DNA of 62,966 nucleotides from Clostridia bacterium (GCA_017412675.1 JAFPWV010000056.1:1-62966); one strand, 5' to 3'. Counted from the first letter of the stretch, positions 42,037 to 51,118 are shown. Numbers and translations are program-made. Notes: generated by a model from the sequence alone, not told the origin.

Positions 42037-43737
42037 TTACCCTTCGTTTTTCGTTCTCTTCGTCAGCATTTCCCGCGCCGCGGCGGTCTGCTTCTCGGTG
42101 ACGCTGATGCCGCCGATGATCCGGGCGATTTCCGCCGTCCGCTCTTCCCCGGTGATCTCGCGGACCGTGCTCTCCGTCCGACCGTCCTCCTCGTGCTTTT
42201 CGATGAGGAGGTGGCGGGGCGCGACGGACGCGATCTGCGGGGAGTGGGTGACGCTGATGACCTGCGTGTTCCGGCCGAGCCGCTCCAGCATGATGCCGAT
42301 GCGCTCCGCCGTGCCGCCCGAAACGCCCGTGTCGATCTCGTCGAAGATCATGGTGCCGGAGTCGTTCTTCCCGGCGAGCGCGGTTTTGAGCGCCAGCGTG
42401 ATACGCGACAGCTCGCCGCCGGAGGACACCCTGCCGAGTGAGCCGAGCTCCTCCCCGGCGTTGACCGAGATGAGGAAGTCGACGTCGTCGCATCCGTCCG
42501 CGCGGAAGAGGGGCGTGCCCTTCTCCGTGAGCGGCGTGACGGCGATGCGGAAGCGCACCTTCGGCATGTCGAGGAACCGCAGCGATGAGAGGATCTCGGC
42601 GGAGAGCTTTTCCGCGGCGGCCGTTCGTTTGGCGCGGAGCCGGACGGCGGCGTCACCCGCGCGGGTCACTTCCCCGGCGAGGCGTTTTTCGAGCTCGGCG
42701 AGCCGGAAGTCCCCGTCCTCGAGGTCCGCGATCTTCTGCCCGATCTGTGCTCTCTTGGCCTTCACCTCCGCGATCGTCGCGCCGTATTTGCGTTCGAGCT
42801 TTTCGATCAGGGCGAGGCGCGCTTCGATCTGGGTGAGCTTCTCCGCGGGATCTCCGACGTCTTCGTCGAGGGCGTCGCGCACCCGTTCGGCGATGTCGAG
42901 GATCTCGTAGCGGTAGTTTGCGAGGCGCGCGGCCATTTCATCCGCTCCCTCGACGACCTCGCCGAGCTGGGAGAGCGCGTTTTCCGCCCGCTCGATCAGA
43001 TATGCCGCCGTCGCGCCTTTTTCGCTCTCCGAGAGGGCCTTGACGACGATCCCGGCATATTTGGTCACCTTTTCGAGACTCTTGAGCCTGGTGCGCAGAC
43101 GGATGAGCCGCTCCTCCTCGTCGTCCGCCGTGAGCCGCGCCGAGTCGATCTCCTTCTTCTGATAGCGGAGGATGTCGAGCAGCATTTCGCGCTGGCTCAT
43201 GGCTTCGCGCTGGGCGGCGATCTGCGCCTTCACCTCCGTCAGGGCGGCGTAAGCGTCGGCGTATTCCGCGCGTTCGGCTTCGTCGTCGGCGAATGCGTCG
43301 AGCAGGGCCGGATAGGTCGCCTTGTCCGCGAAATCGCTCCGCTCGCTCTGCGTCTGGATGCTCAAAAGGATCGGCGCGGTCTCCTTCAGGGCGGAAAGCG
43401 GGGCTGTGCGGCGGTTGATCTTCACCGTCGAGCGTCCGTCCGCCGTGATCGCGCGGAAGAGGGAGATCTCCCCGTTCTCATCCGGCGGATAGCCCAGCGT
43501 ATCGAGGCGTTCTGCCATCGACGGCGTGCAGGAAAAGACCGCCGAAACCGTCGCGCGCTCTTCCCCGGTCCGCAGAAGCTCCCGTCCGTTTTTCGCGCCG
43601 CAAAGGAGGAGCAGGCTGTCGATGAGGATCGATTTTCCCGCTCCGGTCCGCCCGGTGATGACGGTGAAGCCCTCGCCGAAGGAGATGTCCAGCTGACGCG
43701 CGACGGCGATGTTTTCAATGGAAAGGCTCGAAAGCAT
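42037..43737 (-). CDS. recN: DNA repair protein RecN
   Basis: 566 residues. SMC-like ATPase recruited to double-strand breaks. Walker A VITGRTGAGKSILIDSLLLL (G-x4-GKS), long coiled-coil arms either side (AQIAAQREAMSQREML, VKAKRAQIGQKIADLEDGD), ABC signature VSSGGELSRITLALKTAL, Walker B MIFDEIDTGVSGG and HSPQIA switch. Last gene of the nusB-xseAB-ispA-tlyA-nadK-argR-recN series, 3 bases after argR. Confidence 0.96.
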   Translation of the reverse strand: MLSSLSIENIAVARQLDISFGEGFTVITGRTGAGKSILIDSLLLLCGAKNGRELLRTGEERATVSAVFSCTPSMAERLDTLGYPPDENGEISLFRAITADGRSTVKINRRTAPLSALKETAPILLSIQTQSERSDFADKATYPALLDAFADDEAERAEYADAYAALTEVKAQIAAQREAMSQREMLLDILRYQKKEIDSARLTADDEEERLIRLRTRLKSLEKVTKYAGIVVKALSESEKGATAAYLIERAENALSQLGEVVEGADEMAARLANYRYEILDIAERVRDALDEDVGDPAEKLTQIEARLALIEKLERKYGATIAEVKAKRAQIGQKIADLEDGDFRLAELEKRLAGEVTRAGDAAVRLRAKRTAAAEKLSAEILSSLRFLDMPKVRFRIAVTPLTEKGTPLFRADGCDDVDFLISVNAGEELGSLGRVSSGGELSRITLALKTALAGKNDSGTMIFDEIDTGVSGGTAERIGIMLERLGRNTQVISVTHSPQIASVAPRHLLIEKHEEDGRTESTVREITGEERTAEIARIIGGISVTEKQTAAAREMLTKRTKNEG

Positions 43738-43740
43738 GAC

Positions 43741-44193
43741 TTATGAATTGATGAGCTTGGTGATCCGGTGCGCGATGACCGCCGCCGCGTCGGGATCCCG
43801 GCAGATGATGATGATGCAGTCGTCGCCCGCCACGCAGCCGAGGATATCCGCCTCGTGGAGGGTGTCCACGCCCGCCGCCACCGCGTTCGCCATGCCCGCG
43901 TAGGTCTTGATGACGATCGCGTTCATCGAGTAGTCGACGCCCTTGACCGAGGAGGCCAGCGCGCGGCTGTACACATGCTGGTTCTCCGTCGCGTTGTTCT
44001 TCGGGACCACGTATTTGTAGGTCCCCATGTCGGACATCTGCTTGAGGAGCTTCAGCTCGCGGATATCGCGGGACACCGTCGCCTGCGTGACTTCAAATCC
44101 GGCGAGCTTGAGCTTTTCGATCAGCTCTTCCTGCGTTTCAATGTTGTAGTTCTCGATGATCTCGAGGATCTTGTTGTGTCTCTTGACTTTCAT
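43741..44193 (-). CDS. argR: Arginine repressor ArgR/AhrC
   Basis: 150 residues. Winged-helix DNA-binding domain (IETQEELIEKLKLAGFEVTQATVSRDIRELKL) and C-terminal arginine-binding oligomerisation domain (AVAAGVDTLHEADILGCVAGDDCIIIICRD; GDD arginine-contact motif). Regulates arginine synthesis and breakdown genes. Lies between nadK (59-base gap) and recN (3-base gap), the standard Firmicutes position. Confidence 0.95.
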   Translation of the reverse strand: MKVKRHNKILEIIENYNIETQEELIEKLKLAGFEVTQATVSRDIRELKLLKQMSDMGTYKYVVPKNNATENQHVYSRALASSVKGVDYSMNAIVIKTYAGMANAVAAGVDTLHEADILGCVAGDDCIIIICRDPDAAAVIAHRITKLINS

Positions 44194-44252
44194 GATGGTA
44201 TCCTTTCAGACCGCGGGCGGACCCGGCGGGAAATATGGTGCTGTTTCGCAGG

Positions 44253-45107
44253 TTACTGGGACAGCTTCGCGTGGAGAACGCCGAGGAAGCTGTCGTCGCG
44301 GACGCGCAGGAGCTTGGTGACGTACCCGGAGCGGAACACTTCGACCGTGTCGCCCTCGCGGATCGCCAGATCCTCCCGTCCGTCGGCGTTGAGGTACACG
44401 GACGCCCCGTTCGGCTGGATGTTCGTCAGCCGGATGACGGCGTCGCCGCGGAAGATGACCGGACGGCTCGAAAGCGTATGCGGGCAGATCGGCGTGAGGC
44501 AGAACGCTTCGATCGAGGGGTCGAGGACCGGGCCGCCCGCCGAGAGCGAATAGGCCGTGGAGCCGGTCGGCGTCGCCGCGATCATGCCGTCCGCGCGGCA
44601 GGTCTCGAACCGGACGCCGCCGCAGAACACATCGAACGAAATGAGCCGGGAGACCGGACCGTTCGTGAGGACGATGTCGTTGAGCACGGTGAAGGATCCG
44701 CGGAGCGCGCCGTCCCCGTCCGTCACCCGCGCGTCGAGCATCATCCGCTCCTCGACGGTGTAATGCCCCGTGAGGAGACGTTCGAGCAGGCAGAGCTCGC
44801 CGTGCCCGATCTCCGAGAGGAAGCCGACGTGGCCGTAGTTGATGCCGATGATCGGGATGCCGCGGCCGAGCAGACGGTGGGAGGCTTCGATGATCGAGCC
44901 GTCCCCGCCGAGCACGAGGGCTGCGTCGCCGCGCTCTCCGGTATAGGAGACGGCGTTTCCGAGATACGAGAGCTCCCCGGCGTATTCCGGCAGGACGCCC
45001 ACCCGGCAGCCATGCCCCGTCAGCCGCGCCGCGATCTCCGCGATGCGCTCCTCGGGGATGCCCTTGACCGTATTCGGTATGAGGATGATGTCAGTGATCG
45101 GTTTCAT
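44253..45107 (-). CDS. nadK: NAD kinase
   Basis: 284 residues from the ATG at 45107 (MKPITDIILIPN). Phosphorylates NAD to NADP. Motifs: LVLGGDGSIIEASHRL (GGDG), GINYGHVGFLSEI, the conserved LNDIVLTNGP, and GMIAATPTGSTAYSLSAGGPVLDPSIEAFCLTPICPH. Longer upstream readings lack family similarity. Fourteen bases after tlyA. Confidence 0.95.
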   Translation of the reverse strand: MKPITDIILIPNTVKGIPEERIAEIAARLTGHGCRVGVLPEYAGELSYLGNAVSYTGERGDAALVLGGDGSIIEASHRLLGRGIPIIGINYGHVGFLSEIGHGELCLLERLLTGHYTVEERMMLDARVTDGDGALRGSFTVLNDIVLTNGPVSRLISFDVFCGGVRFETCRADGMIAATPTGSTAYSLSAGGPVLDPSIEAFCLTPICPHTLSSRPVIFRGDAVIRLTNIQPNGASVYLNADGREDLAIREGDTVEVFRSGYVTKLLRVRDDSFLGVLHAKLSQ

Positions 45108-45120
45108 AATCAAATCCGTT

Positions 45121-45894
45121 TTATGCCTGTACGGCGTCCGCCGTCTCCCGTTCTCCGACGGTGCGGGGGATGCCGCGTTTCGCGTAAACGAGAAATTCCG
45201 TATTGCCATCCCCGCCGCGCACGGGGGATTTCATCAGTCCGACGGCGCCGAGGCCCGCTCCGTCCAGCGAGGCGAGGACCTTGCGCACCGCCATGACATG
45301 CTGTTTTTTGTCCCGCACGATGCCGCCCCCTCCGAGCGCTTCCCGTCCGCACTCGAACTGCGGCTTGATGAGCCCGACGTACCCGGCATCCGGCGTCATC
45401 ACCGTGACGAGCGCGGGGATCACCAGCGTCTGCGAGATGAAGGAGAGATCGAGGACCGCGAGCGAGACGGGCTCCGGAATGATCGCCGGGGACAGGGTGC
45501 GCGCGTTGACGCCTTCGCGGTTCACCACGCGGGGATCGGCTCGCAGCGTCGGGTCGAGCTGGCCGTGTCCGGCGTCGACTGCCCAGACCTTCGCGGCGCC
45601 GTGCCGGAGAAGACAGTCGGTAAAGCCCCCGGTCGACGCGCCGATGTCCGCGCAGACGAGGCCTGCCGGATCGATGCCGAAGCGGTCGAGGGCGCTCTCG
45701 AGCTTCATGCCGCCGCGTCCGACGAAGGGGTGCTCCTCGCCGGTGATCACGATCGCGTCGTCTTCTCCGACGTCGTGCGACGGCTTTGTGACGGGTACGC
45801 CGTTGACCGTGACGAAGCCTCCCGCGATGAGGGACTGCGCGCGTGTCCGGCTCTTCGCAAGGCCCAGCTCCGTGAGGCGCAGATCGAGTCTCAT
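45121..45894 (-). CDS. tlyA: TlyA family rRNA methyltransferase/hemolysin-like protein
   Basis: 257 residues from the ATG at 45894, overlapping the ispA stop as ATGA. N-terminal S4 RNA-binding domain (MRLDLRLTELGLAKSRTRAQSLI, FVTVNGVPVTKPS) and FtsJ-like methyltransferase (RGGMKLESALDRFGID, VCADIGASTGGFTDCLLRHGA, VWAVDAGHGQLDPTLRADPRVV, GLIKPQFECGREALG). Relatives 2'-O-methylate 16S and 23S rRNA; older names call them hemolysins. In Firmicutes, often YqxC. Position before nadK is standard. Confidence 0.93.
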   Translation of the reverse strand: MRLDLRLTELGLAKSRTRAQSLIAGGFVTVNGVPVTKPSHDVGEDDAIVITGEEHPFVGRGGMKLESALDRFGIDPAGLVCADIGASTGGFTDCLLRHGAAKVWAVDAGHGQLDPTLRADPRVVNREGVNARTLSPAIIPEPVSLAVLDLSFISQTLVIPALVTVMTPDAGYVGLIKPQFECGREALGGGGIVRDKKQHVMAVRKVLASLDGAGLGAVGLMKSPVRGGDGNTEFLVYAKRGIPRTVGERETADAVQA

Positions 45895-46781
45895 TTGTTC
45901 CGCCTGCTGAGCCAGAGGGCGAGATCGGCGAGCGTGTCGGATCCGGCGAAGCCAGCGACCGCTTCCCGCGCATCGCGCACCAGTCCGGCCTCCGTCTGCC
46001 GCGCCTCGTCGAGGGTCATGAACGCGAGGGCGGTCTTCTTGCCGTTCTTCTCGTCGCTCCCCACCTGCTTGCCGAGCGTTTCGGTATCGCTCGTCACGTC
46101 GAGGATGTCGTCGTGGATCTGGAAGCCCAGCCCGACGGCGTTCGCGTAGGCGGTGATCCTTTCGATCACCGTGGGATCGGCCTCGTCCGTCGCCGCGTAA
46201 TACCCGAGGAGGCACGAGGCCCGGATCAGGGCGGAGGTCTTGCCGTCGATCATGGTTTTGAGCTCGTCGTAGTCCTTCATCTCCGCCGCCATGTCGAGGG
46301 TCTGGCCGCCGACCATGCCGCGGGGACCGGCTTCCGCCGCCAGGGTCTTGACGGCGAGGCGCACGGATTCGGCGCTCACGCACGCATTTGACGCGGCGCA
46401 TTCGAAGGCGTAGGTCAGGAGCGCGTCGCCCGCGAGGAGCGCCTCCGCTTCGCCGAACGCGATGTGGCACGAGGGCTTCCCCCGGCGCAGATCGTCGTCA
46501 TCCATGCAGGGCAGATCGTCGTGGATCAGCGAATAGGCGTGGACGCATTCGAGCGCGCAGGCAAACGGGAGCGCCGCTTTCGTTTCTCCGCCGAAGAGCC
46601 GGCAGAACGCGAGCACGAGGAAGGCCCGGATGCGTTTGCCGCCGCCGAGTGCGGAGTAGCGCATGGCCTCCGCGACAGCCGTGTTCCCGGTGTACCGTTC
46701 GCCGAGGGCGTCGGTGAGCGCGTCTTCCAGAAGGCCCACCGCCGTTTTCAGCGCGGCTTCGATGTTGGTTTTGTATTCCAC
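45891..46781 (-). CDS. ispA: Polyprenyl (farnesyl/geranyl) diphosphate synthase
   Basis: 296 residues. Start is GTG at 46781 with GGAGG about 7 bases upstream. Trans-isoprenyl diphosphate synthase: first Asp-rich motif HDDLPCMDDDDLRRGKPSCH, second GLGFQIHDDILDVTSDTETLGK. The length and the two residues before motif one fit a short-chain (C15-C20) synthase of the bacterial FPP type. Feeds undecaprenyl and quinone pathways. dxs, often next, is absent. Confidence 0.94.
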   Translation of the reverse strand: MEYKTNIEAALKTAVGLLEDALTDALGERYTGNTAVAEAMRYSALGGGKRIRAFLVLAFCRLFGGETKAALPFACALECVHAYSLIHDDLPCMDDDDLRRGKPSCHIAFGEAEALLAGDALLTYAFECAASNACVSAESVRLAVKTLAAEAGPRGMVGGQTLDMAAEMKDYDELKTMIDGKTSALIRASCLLGYYAATDEADPTVIERITAYANAVGLGFQIHDDILDVTSDTETLGKQVGSDEKNGKKTALAFMTLDEARQTEAGLVRDAREAVAGFAGSDTLADLALWLSRRNK

Positions 46782-46794
46782 CGGATGCCTCCCG

Positions 46795-47061
46795 TCAGGT
46801 CATGGGCGGCATGTCGCATTCTTCCGCGGTGCCGTCCGGGTTCGGGATCAACAGCTTCACCTTCTGCTCCGCCGTATCGAGACGCGCGTTGCAGAGCTTC
46901 ACGAGTCCGACGCCCTCCTCGAAGAGCGCGAGGGATTCGTCGAGCGGCGCGGAACCGGATTCGAGGGCGCGCACGATCTCCTCGAGCCGCGCGATTGCCT
47001 CCTCGAAGGTCATGTTCCGTTCCTGTTCTTCTATTTCCACAGTTTCTTTGGTCTTTTTCAT
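46795..47061 (-). CDS. xseB: Exodeoxyribonuclease VII small subunit
   Basis: 88 residues. Helical hairpin typical of XseB: MTFEEAIARLEEIVRALESGSAPLDESLALFEEGVGLVKLCNARLDTAEQKV. It binds the large subunit as a multimer. The ATG overlaps the xseA stop by 4 bases. Confidence 0.94.
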   Translation of the reverse strand: MKKTKETVEIEEQERNMTFEEAIARLEEIVRALESGSAPLDESLALFEEGVGLVKLCNARLDTAEQKVKLLIPNPDGTAEECDMPPMT

Positions 47062-48302
47062 CGGATTTCCTCCTTCACCTCGTCAACCGTGCAGACGGCC
47101 TCGCCGCCGACGGTCCGGACCGTGACGCGTTCTCCTTCATGCATGTCGCCGACGGAACGCACGAGCGCGCCGTCCGGCCGGTAGACCGCGGCATACCCTC
47201 TCGACAGCGTCGCCAGCGGGTCGAGCGCGGATAGCTTTCCGGCAATCTCGCCGAGTCCCGCACGCCGGACGGCAACCCGGGTCGCTTCCGCGCGGCGCAG
47301 CCGATCCGTAGCCGCGTCGAGCAGCAGCCTTCTCTCCTCCACCGCGCCGATCGGGTCCCGCAGCGCCCGGGAGGAGGCCAGCGCGTCGAGCCTCTGGCGG
47401 TCGAGGTGCACCTTCGAGGCGAGGATGCCCGCTTCCCGCGCGATGAGATTCGTGATTTTCCGCTTCAGTTCCGCCGTATCGGGGACGGCCAGCTCTGCCG
47501 CGGCGGATGGGGTGGGCGCGCGGACGTCGGCGGCAAAATCGCAGATCGTGAAGTCCGTATCGTGGCCGACCGCCGAGATCACCGGGATCCGGGAGGCTGC
47601 CACGGTGCGCGCGAGGGCTTCGTCGTTGAACGCCCACAGATCCTCGAACGAACCGCCGCCGCGCCCGATGATGATCACGTCCGCGGAATCGGTCCGGTTG
47701 AAGTAATCGAGCCCCGCGATGAGCTGACCGGGCGCCTCCGCTCCCTGCACGAGGGAGGGATAGAGCGTGATCCGCGCCATCGGGAAGCGGCGTCCCGTCA
47801 CGTTGATGATGTCCCGGATCACCGCGCCGGTCGGACTGGTGACGACGCCGATGCGGGCGGGGATCTTCGGCAGCGGACGTTTGCGCTCGGGGGAGAAGAG
47901 CCCCTCTGCGCCGAGCTTGTTCTTGAGCTGCTCAAAAGCCACCCACAGCGCGCCGACGCCGTCCGGTTCCATCGTGTCACAGTAAAGCTGATACACGCCG
48001 TCGCGCACGAATGCGGAGAGACGCCCCCGCACCGTGACCTTCATGCCATCCTCCGGCAGGAATTTCAGCCGCGCGGCGGCCGAGCGGAACATGACGGCCC
48101 TGAGCTGGCTCGCCTCGTCCTTCAGGGTGAAATAAAAGTGCCCGGAATAGTGATTCTTGAAATTGGAGATCTCGCCGCGGACCGTGAGGTTCTGGAGAGG
48201 CGCCGACGATTCGAGCATCCGCTTCACGAATTCGTTGAGCTGGCTCACCGTCAGCGCTTCCGGCGTTCTCGGCGCGCGGGAGGAATAATAGATTTCAGCC
48301 AC
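47058..48302 (-). CDS. xseA: Exodeoxyribonuclease VII large subunit
   Basis: 414 residues from a GTG at 48302 (VAEIYYSS...), with AGGAGG 9 bases upstream; earlier codons belong to the upstream gene's overlap. N-terminal OB fold (LTVSQLNEFVKRMLESSAPLQNLTVRGEISNFKNHYSGHFYFTLKD in parts), catalytic domain with RIGVVTSPTGAVIRDI, IIIGRGGGSFEDLWAFNDE, VISAVGHDTDFTICDFAADVRAPTPSAAAE. Degrades single-stranded DNA. Overlaps xseB (4 bases) and the TsaD-like gene (8 bases). Confidence 0.95.
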   Translation of the reverse strand: MAEIYYSSRAPRTPEALTVSQLNEFVKRMLESSAPLQNLTVRGEISNFKNHYSGHFYFTLKDEASQLRAVMFRSAAARLKFLPEDGMKVTVRGRLSAFVRDGVYQLYCDTMEPDGVGALWVAFEQLKNKLGAEGLFSPERKRPLPKIPARIGVVTSPTGAVIRDIINVTGRRFPMARITLYPSLVQGAEAPGQLIAGLDYFNRTDSADVIIIGRGGGSFEDLWAFNDEALARTVAASRIPVISAVGHDTDFTICDFAADVRAPTPSAAAELAVPDTAELKRKITNLIAREAGILASKVHLDRQRLDALASSRALRDPIGAVEERRLLLDAATDRLRRAEATRVAVRRAGLGEIAGKLSALDPLATLSRGYAAVYRPDGALVRSVGDMHEGERVTVRTVGGEAVCTVDEVKEEIR

Positions 48303-49263
48303 GGCGCATCGCCTCCTGTGCGAGCCACGCGATCCCGGCCGCGTTGTCCGAGGAATAGGCCGCGTCGGCAAACATCCCATATGCGCCGAGCGTCCGGCGT
48401 ACGGTTTCGGAGCTCATGACGCCGCCCGCGTAGATCACCGGCAGACGTCCGTATTGCCCGATGGCGTTCTTCGTCATCTCTTCGAGCGTGCGGGCGATGA
48501 AATCGAGCACGAACAGCGATACCGCCGCCCGGTCCCCGGTTTCGCGCCAGAGCGCCGCCGCCCGGTTCTCGAGCCCCGAGAGGTTGCAGAACGTCCCCTC
48601 CACCGAAACGGATGCGCGCGCCGGCTTGATGCCCTGTTCGGCTGCTTGTGCGGCTGCCCGGTCCAGCGAGGGTCCCGCCGGAAAGGGGAATCCCATCATC
48701 ACCCCGGCGCGGTCGACCGCCTGACCGGCGTTGATGTCCTTCGATCCGCCGATCTGCTCAATCGAAAAGATCCGCTTCTCGTCGGGATTGACGAGCAAGA
48801 GATCCGTGGTCCCGCCGGAGACGTGGAACGCGAAAAACGGCTCCGCGAGCAGCGCGTCACGGCGGTCGGGTTCCTTCCGGCAGGCGGAGGTCAGCGCCGC
48901 CATGACGTGACCGGCCTGATGCGAGAACCTCAAGAGCGGCACACCGAGCGCCTGCGCGGTCATTTCAGCCGCAGAGACGCCCGCGAGAAAGCACGGCATA
49001 TACGAGCCAGGCGTGTCGCGCGGGGTTTCCGATACGCCGACGGCGGCTATGGGATCGTCCGGATGGGCTGCGAGGACCTCCCCGACCATCCGTGCGGCGT
49101 CCGGCAGTCCGCGGACATGATGGAAGACCGCGTCGCTCTGCCGGAGTCCGCGTTCGCCCTCCTTCACGGGCAGGGGGAGCTTCGCGTTGAGGAGCGCTTC
49201 CCCGTTTCGGGAGATCAGGGCGGCGGAGGTCGTGTAGTTGCTCGTGTCGATCCCGAGGATCAT
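48295..49263 (-). CDS. TsaD/Kae1-like (peptidase M22) paralogue
   Basis: 322 residues of the ASKHA fold shared with TsaD: MILGIDTSNYTTSAALI, metal-ligand HxxxH in FSHQAGHVMAAL, FHVSGGTTDLLLV, the DRAGVMMGFPFPAGPSLDRAA segment, and the C-terminal AYSSDNAAGIAWLA. True TsaD has HLEGH and VSGGHTxL; these differ, so I call a paralogue rather than the t6A enzyme itself. It sits between nusB and xseA, where Bacillus has folD. Substrate unknown. Confidence 0.85.
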   Translation of the reverse strand: MILGIDTSNYTTSAALISRNGEALLNAKLPLPVKEGERGLRQSDAVFHHVRGLPDAARMVGEVLAAHPDDPIAAVGVSETPRDTPGSYMPCFLAGVSAAEMTAQALGVPLLRFSHQAGHVMAALTSACRKEPDRRDALLAEPFFAFHVSGGTTDLLLVNPDEKRIFSIEQIGGSKDINAGQAVDRAGVMMGFPFPAGPSLDRAAAQAAEQGIKPARASVSVEGTFCNLSGLENRAAALWRETGDRAAVSLFVLDFIARTLEEMTKNAIGQYGRLPVIYAGGVMSSETVRRTLGAYGMFADAAYSSDNAAGIAWLAQEAMRRG

Positions 49264-49685
49264 GATTCGATGAGCCCCCGTTCGCGCGCGATTTTATTCA
49301 GGATCCCGTTGACGAACTTCGGCGCGCTGTCCTCGTCGTAGAGCTTGATGATCTCGAGCGCTTCGTTGATCGCGACCTTCGGCGGGACGTCGGCCCCGGT
49401 CATCTCGTACACCGCCATGCGGAGCACGGAACGGGTCGAGGTGGACATGCGCGACAGCTTCCAGTTTTCGCTCGTGTTTTCGATCTCGGCGTCGATGGCC
49501 TCGCGCGAACCACAGACACCGAGAAAGATTTCCTTGACATAATCCGCCGTCGGCTCCTCGGTGATTTCGATGAAAGCGTCGTAAAAGGCTTCGGGATCGG
49601 CTTCCCGGTCGAATTCCTTTGCGAAGAGGAGCTTGAAGATCAATTCCCGGCAGGCATGTCGGGAGAGTTTTTTCTTGTCAGACAT
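49260..49685 (-). CDS. nusB: Transcription antitermination factor NusB
   Basis: 141 residues. All-helical NusB fold: SRHACRELIFKLLFAKEF, then NWKLSRMSTSTRSVLRMAVYEM (the conserved ...R....LR.a.yEl) and PPKVAINEALEIIKLYDEDSAPKFVNGILNKIA. Works with NusE/S10 on boxA of rRNA transcripts. First gene of a nine-gene run, with its own strong promoter. Confidence 0.95.
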   Translation of the reverse strand: MSDKKKLSRHACRELIFKLLFAKEFDREADPEAFYDAFIEITEEPTADYVKEIFLGVCGSREAIDAEIENTSENWKLSRMSTSTRSVLRMAVYEMTGADVPPKVAINEALEIIKLYDEDSAPKFVNGILNKIARERGLIES

Positions 49686-49738
49686 GATGTACTCCGTACC
49701 GTTTCGTCCCGGGACATCCTCCCGGACAATTCCTGTAT

Positions 49739-49767
49739 ATTATACTATAATTATTCGTTCCTGTCAA
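49739..49767 (-). promoter_or_regulatory. Sigma-A promoter of the nusB-to-recN operon
   Basis: Minus strand -35 TTGACA (49762-49767), 17-bp spacer, -10 TATAAT (49739-49744). The leader can form a CCGGGA/TCCCGG hairpin before the nusB start. Confidence 0.9.
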
Positions 49768-49922
49768 TCGATATTCATTCATTTATCCGCAGAATTTTAT
49801 GCATTTTTCGCCCTCTCCCGCCCCCGATCCGCGCAAATTTACGGTGTGTTCTCACCCGCTCCAAGAAAATTTCATGTTTGCATGGTAGGATGGGGACAGC
49901 AAAACCGAACCGGGAGGCCGCC

Positions 49923-50411
49923 ATGAAATTCCTCACCGCCGCGCGCCGCGTACTCATCCGCGCCTGCGTCTTCTACACCGTTCTCATCACCGCCGCATAC
50001 TTCCTCGGGGCATCGGTCAATGCCGCCTGGCTGCCCGCCGCGCCGACGGTCGTCTCGCTGCTCCTCTTTTCCCTCTGGCTCGGGCTCTCCCGGGAGTTCC
50101 TCGCGTCGGATCTTCTGACCGCGCCGATCCGGGTGATCCTGCATTTTCTCGCGACGTTTCTGGTCTTTTACCTGACGTTTCTGACGCTGGGCGGGTACCT
50201 GAAAAACGGCGGTTCCCTCTTCACGGCCGCCGCGGTCTATGTCTTCGTCTATGCGGTCTGCGCGGTCGTCGTGCTGCTCTGGCGGTGGCTGACGGCGGAA
50301 GCGGCGACCAAGGCCAAGCCGTACCAGTCCCTCTTCGCCGCACGGGAGGACAAGCGGGAGGGGAGCTACACACCGCAGTTCGCGGATGACCGGAAGGAGC
50401 GCGGAAAATGA
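49923..50411 (+). CDS. Four-helix membrane protein (DUF3021-like)
   Basis: 162 residues from the ATG at 49923. Four hydrophobic helices (VLIRACVFYTVLITAAYFLG, WLPAAPTVVSLLLFSLWLGL, LHFLATFLVFYLTFLTLG, LFTAAAVYVFVYAVCAVVVLLW) with a charged C-terminal tail. The arrangement resembles DUF3021 membrane proteins of Firmicutes, but no signature confirms it. No convincing promoter upstream. Its stop overlaps the trmO ATG. Confidence 0.7.
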   Translation: MKFLTAARRVLIRACVFYTVLITAAYFLGASVNAAWLPAAPTVVSLLLFSLWLGLSREFLASDLLTAPIRVILHFLATFLVFYLTFLTLGGYLKNGGSLFTAAAVYVFVYAVCAVVVLLWRWLTAEAATKAKPYQSLFAAREDKREGSYTPQFADDRKERGK

Positions 50412-51118
50412 CGGCCCTCTCCGTCATCGCGCACGTCCGGACGGATTTCCCGGAGAAATTCGGCCTTCCGCGGCAGAGCGGCATCGTCCCGGAGCTCACG
50501 GGAACGGTCGTGTTCGAGGAGGAATACCGCGTGCCGGAAGCCCTGCGCGGGATCGAAGGATTCTCGCACCTCTGGATTCTCTGGGGCTTTTCGGAGGGGT
50601 TTTCCTCCCGCGGGGCGCCGAAATCCTGGTCGCCGACGGTCCGTCCGCCGCGGCTCGGCGGGAACACGAGGATGGGCGTTTTTGCGACGCGCTCCCCGAA
50701 CCGGCCGAATCCGATCGGGCTCTCGGTCGTGCAGCTCCTCGCCGTCGAACAGGATCCCGCGCTGGGGCCGGTCCTCCGGATCGCGGGGATCGACATGACG
50801 GACAACACACCCGTCTACGACATCAAGCCCTACCTGCCCTTCGCCGATGCGGTCCCGGACGCGGTCGGCGGCTATGCGGACGCTCTCGACGGGGACCGGC
50901 TGACGGTGGAGGATCCCGATGATCTGCTCTCCCTCCTGCCCGAGGAGAAGCGCGCGCCCCTCGTCTCGGTCCTCTGCGGAGATCCCCGGCCGTCCTACCG
51001 CGGCAGAGCGGAAAACGGGACGGACGGGCGGGAATACGGTTTCCCCTACGCGGGGTATGAGATCGCGTTCCGCGTGACGGGAACGACGGCCACGATTCTG
51101 AAGATTAGGAAAAAATGA
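50408..51118 (+). CDS. trmO: tRNA m6t6A37 methyltransferase TrmO (YaeB/VirR family)
   Basis: 236 residues. Beta-barrel SAM-dependent enzyme that N6-methylates t6A at position 37 of ACY-decoding tRNAs. Motifs: VIAHVRTDFPEKFGLPRQSG, IEGFSHLWILWGF, the signature GVFATRSPNRPNPIGLSVVQLL and the metal-like IDMTDNTPVYDIKPYL. Coupled to the membrane-protein gene by a 4-base overlap. Confidence 0.93.
   Translation: MTALSVIAHVRTDFPEKFGLPRQSGIVPELTGTVVFEEEYRVPEALRGIEGFSHLWILWGFSEGFSSRGAPKSWSPTVRPPRLGGNTRMGVFATRSPNRPNPIGLSVVQLLAVEQDPALGPVLRIAGIDMTDNTPVYDIKPYLPFADAVPDAVGGYADALDGDRLTVEDPDDLLSLLPEEKRAPLVSVLCGDPRPSYRGRAENGTDGREYGFPYAGYEIAFRVTGTTATILKIRKK

Noticed and set aside
45895-46470. Longer reading of tlyA from 46470
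   Set aside because: The upstream part is out-of-frame ispA; the ATG at 45894 fits the family start and overlaps the ispA stop in the usual ATGA way.
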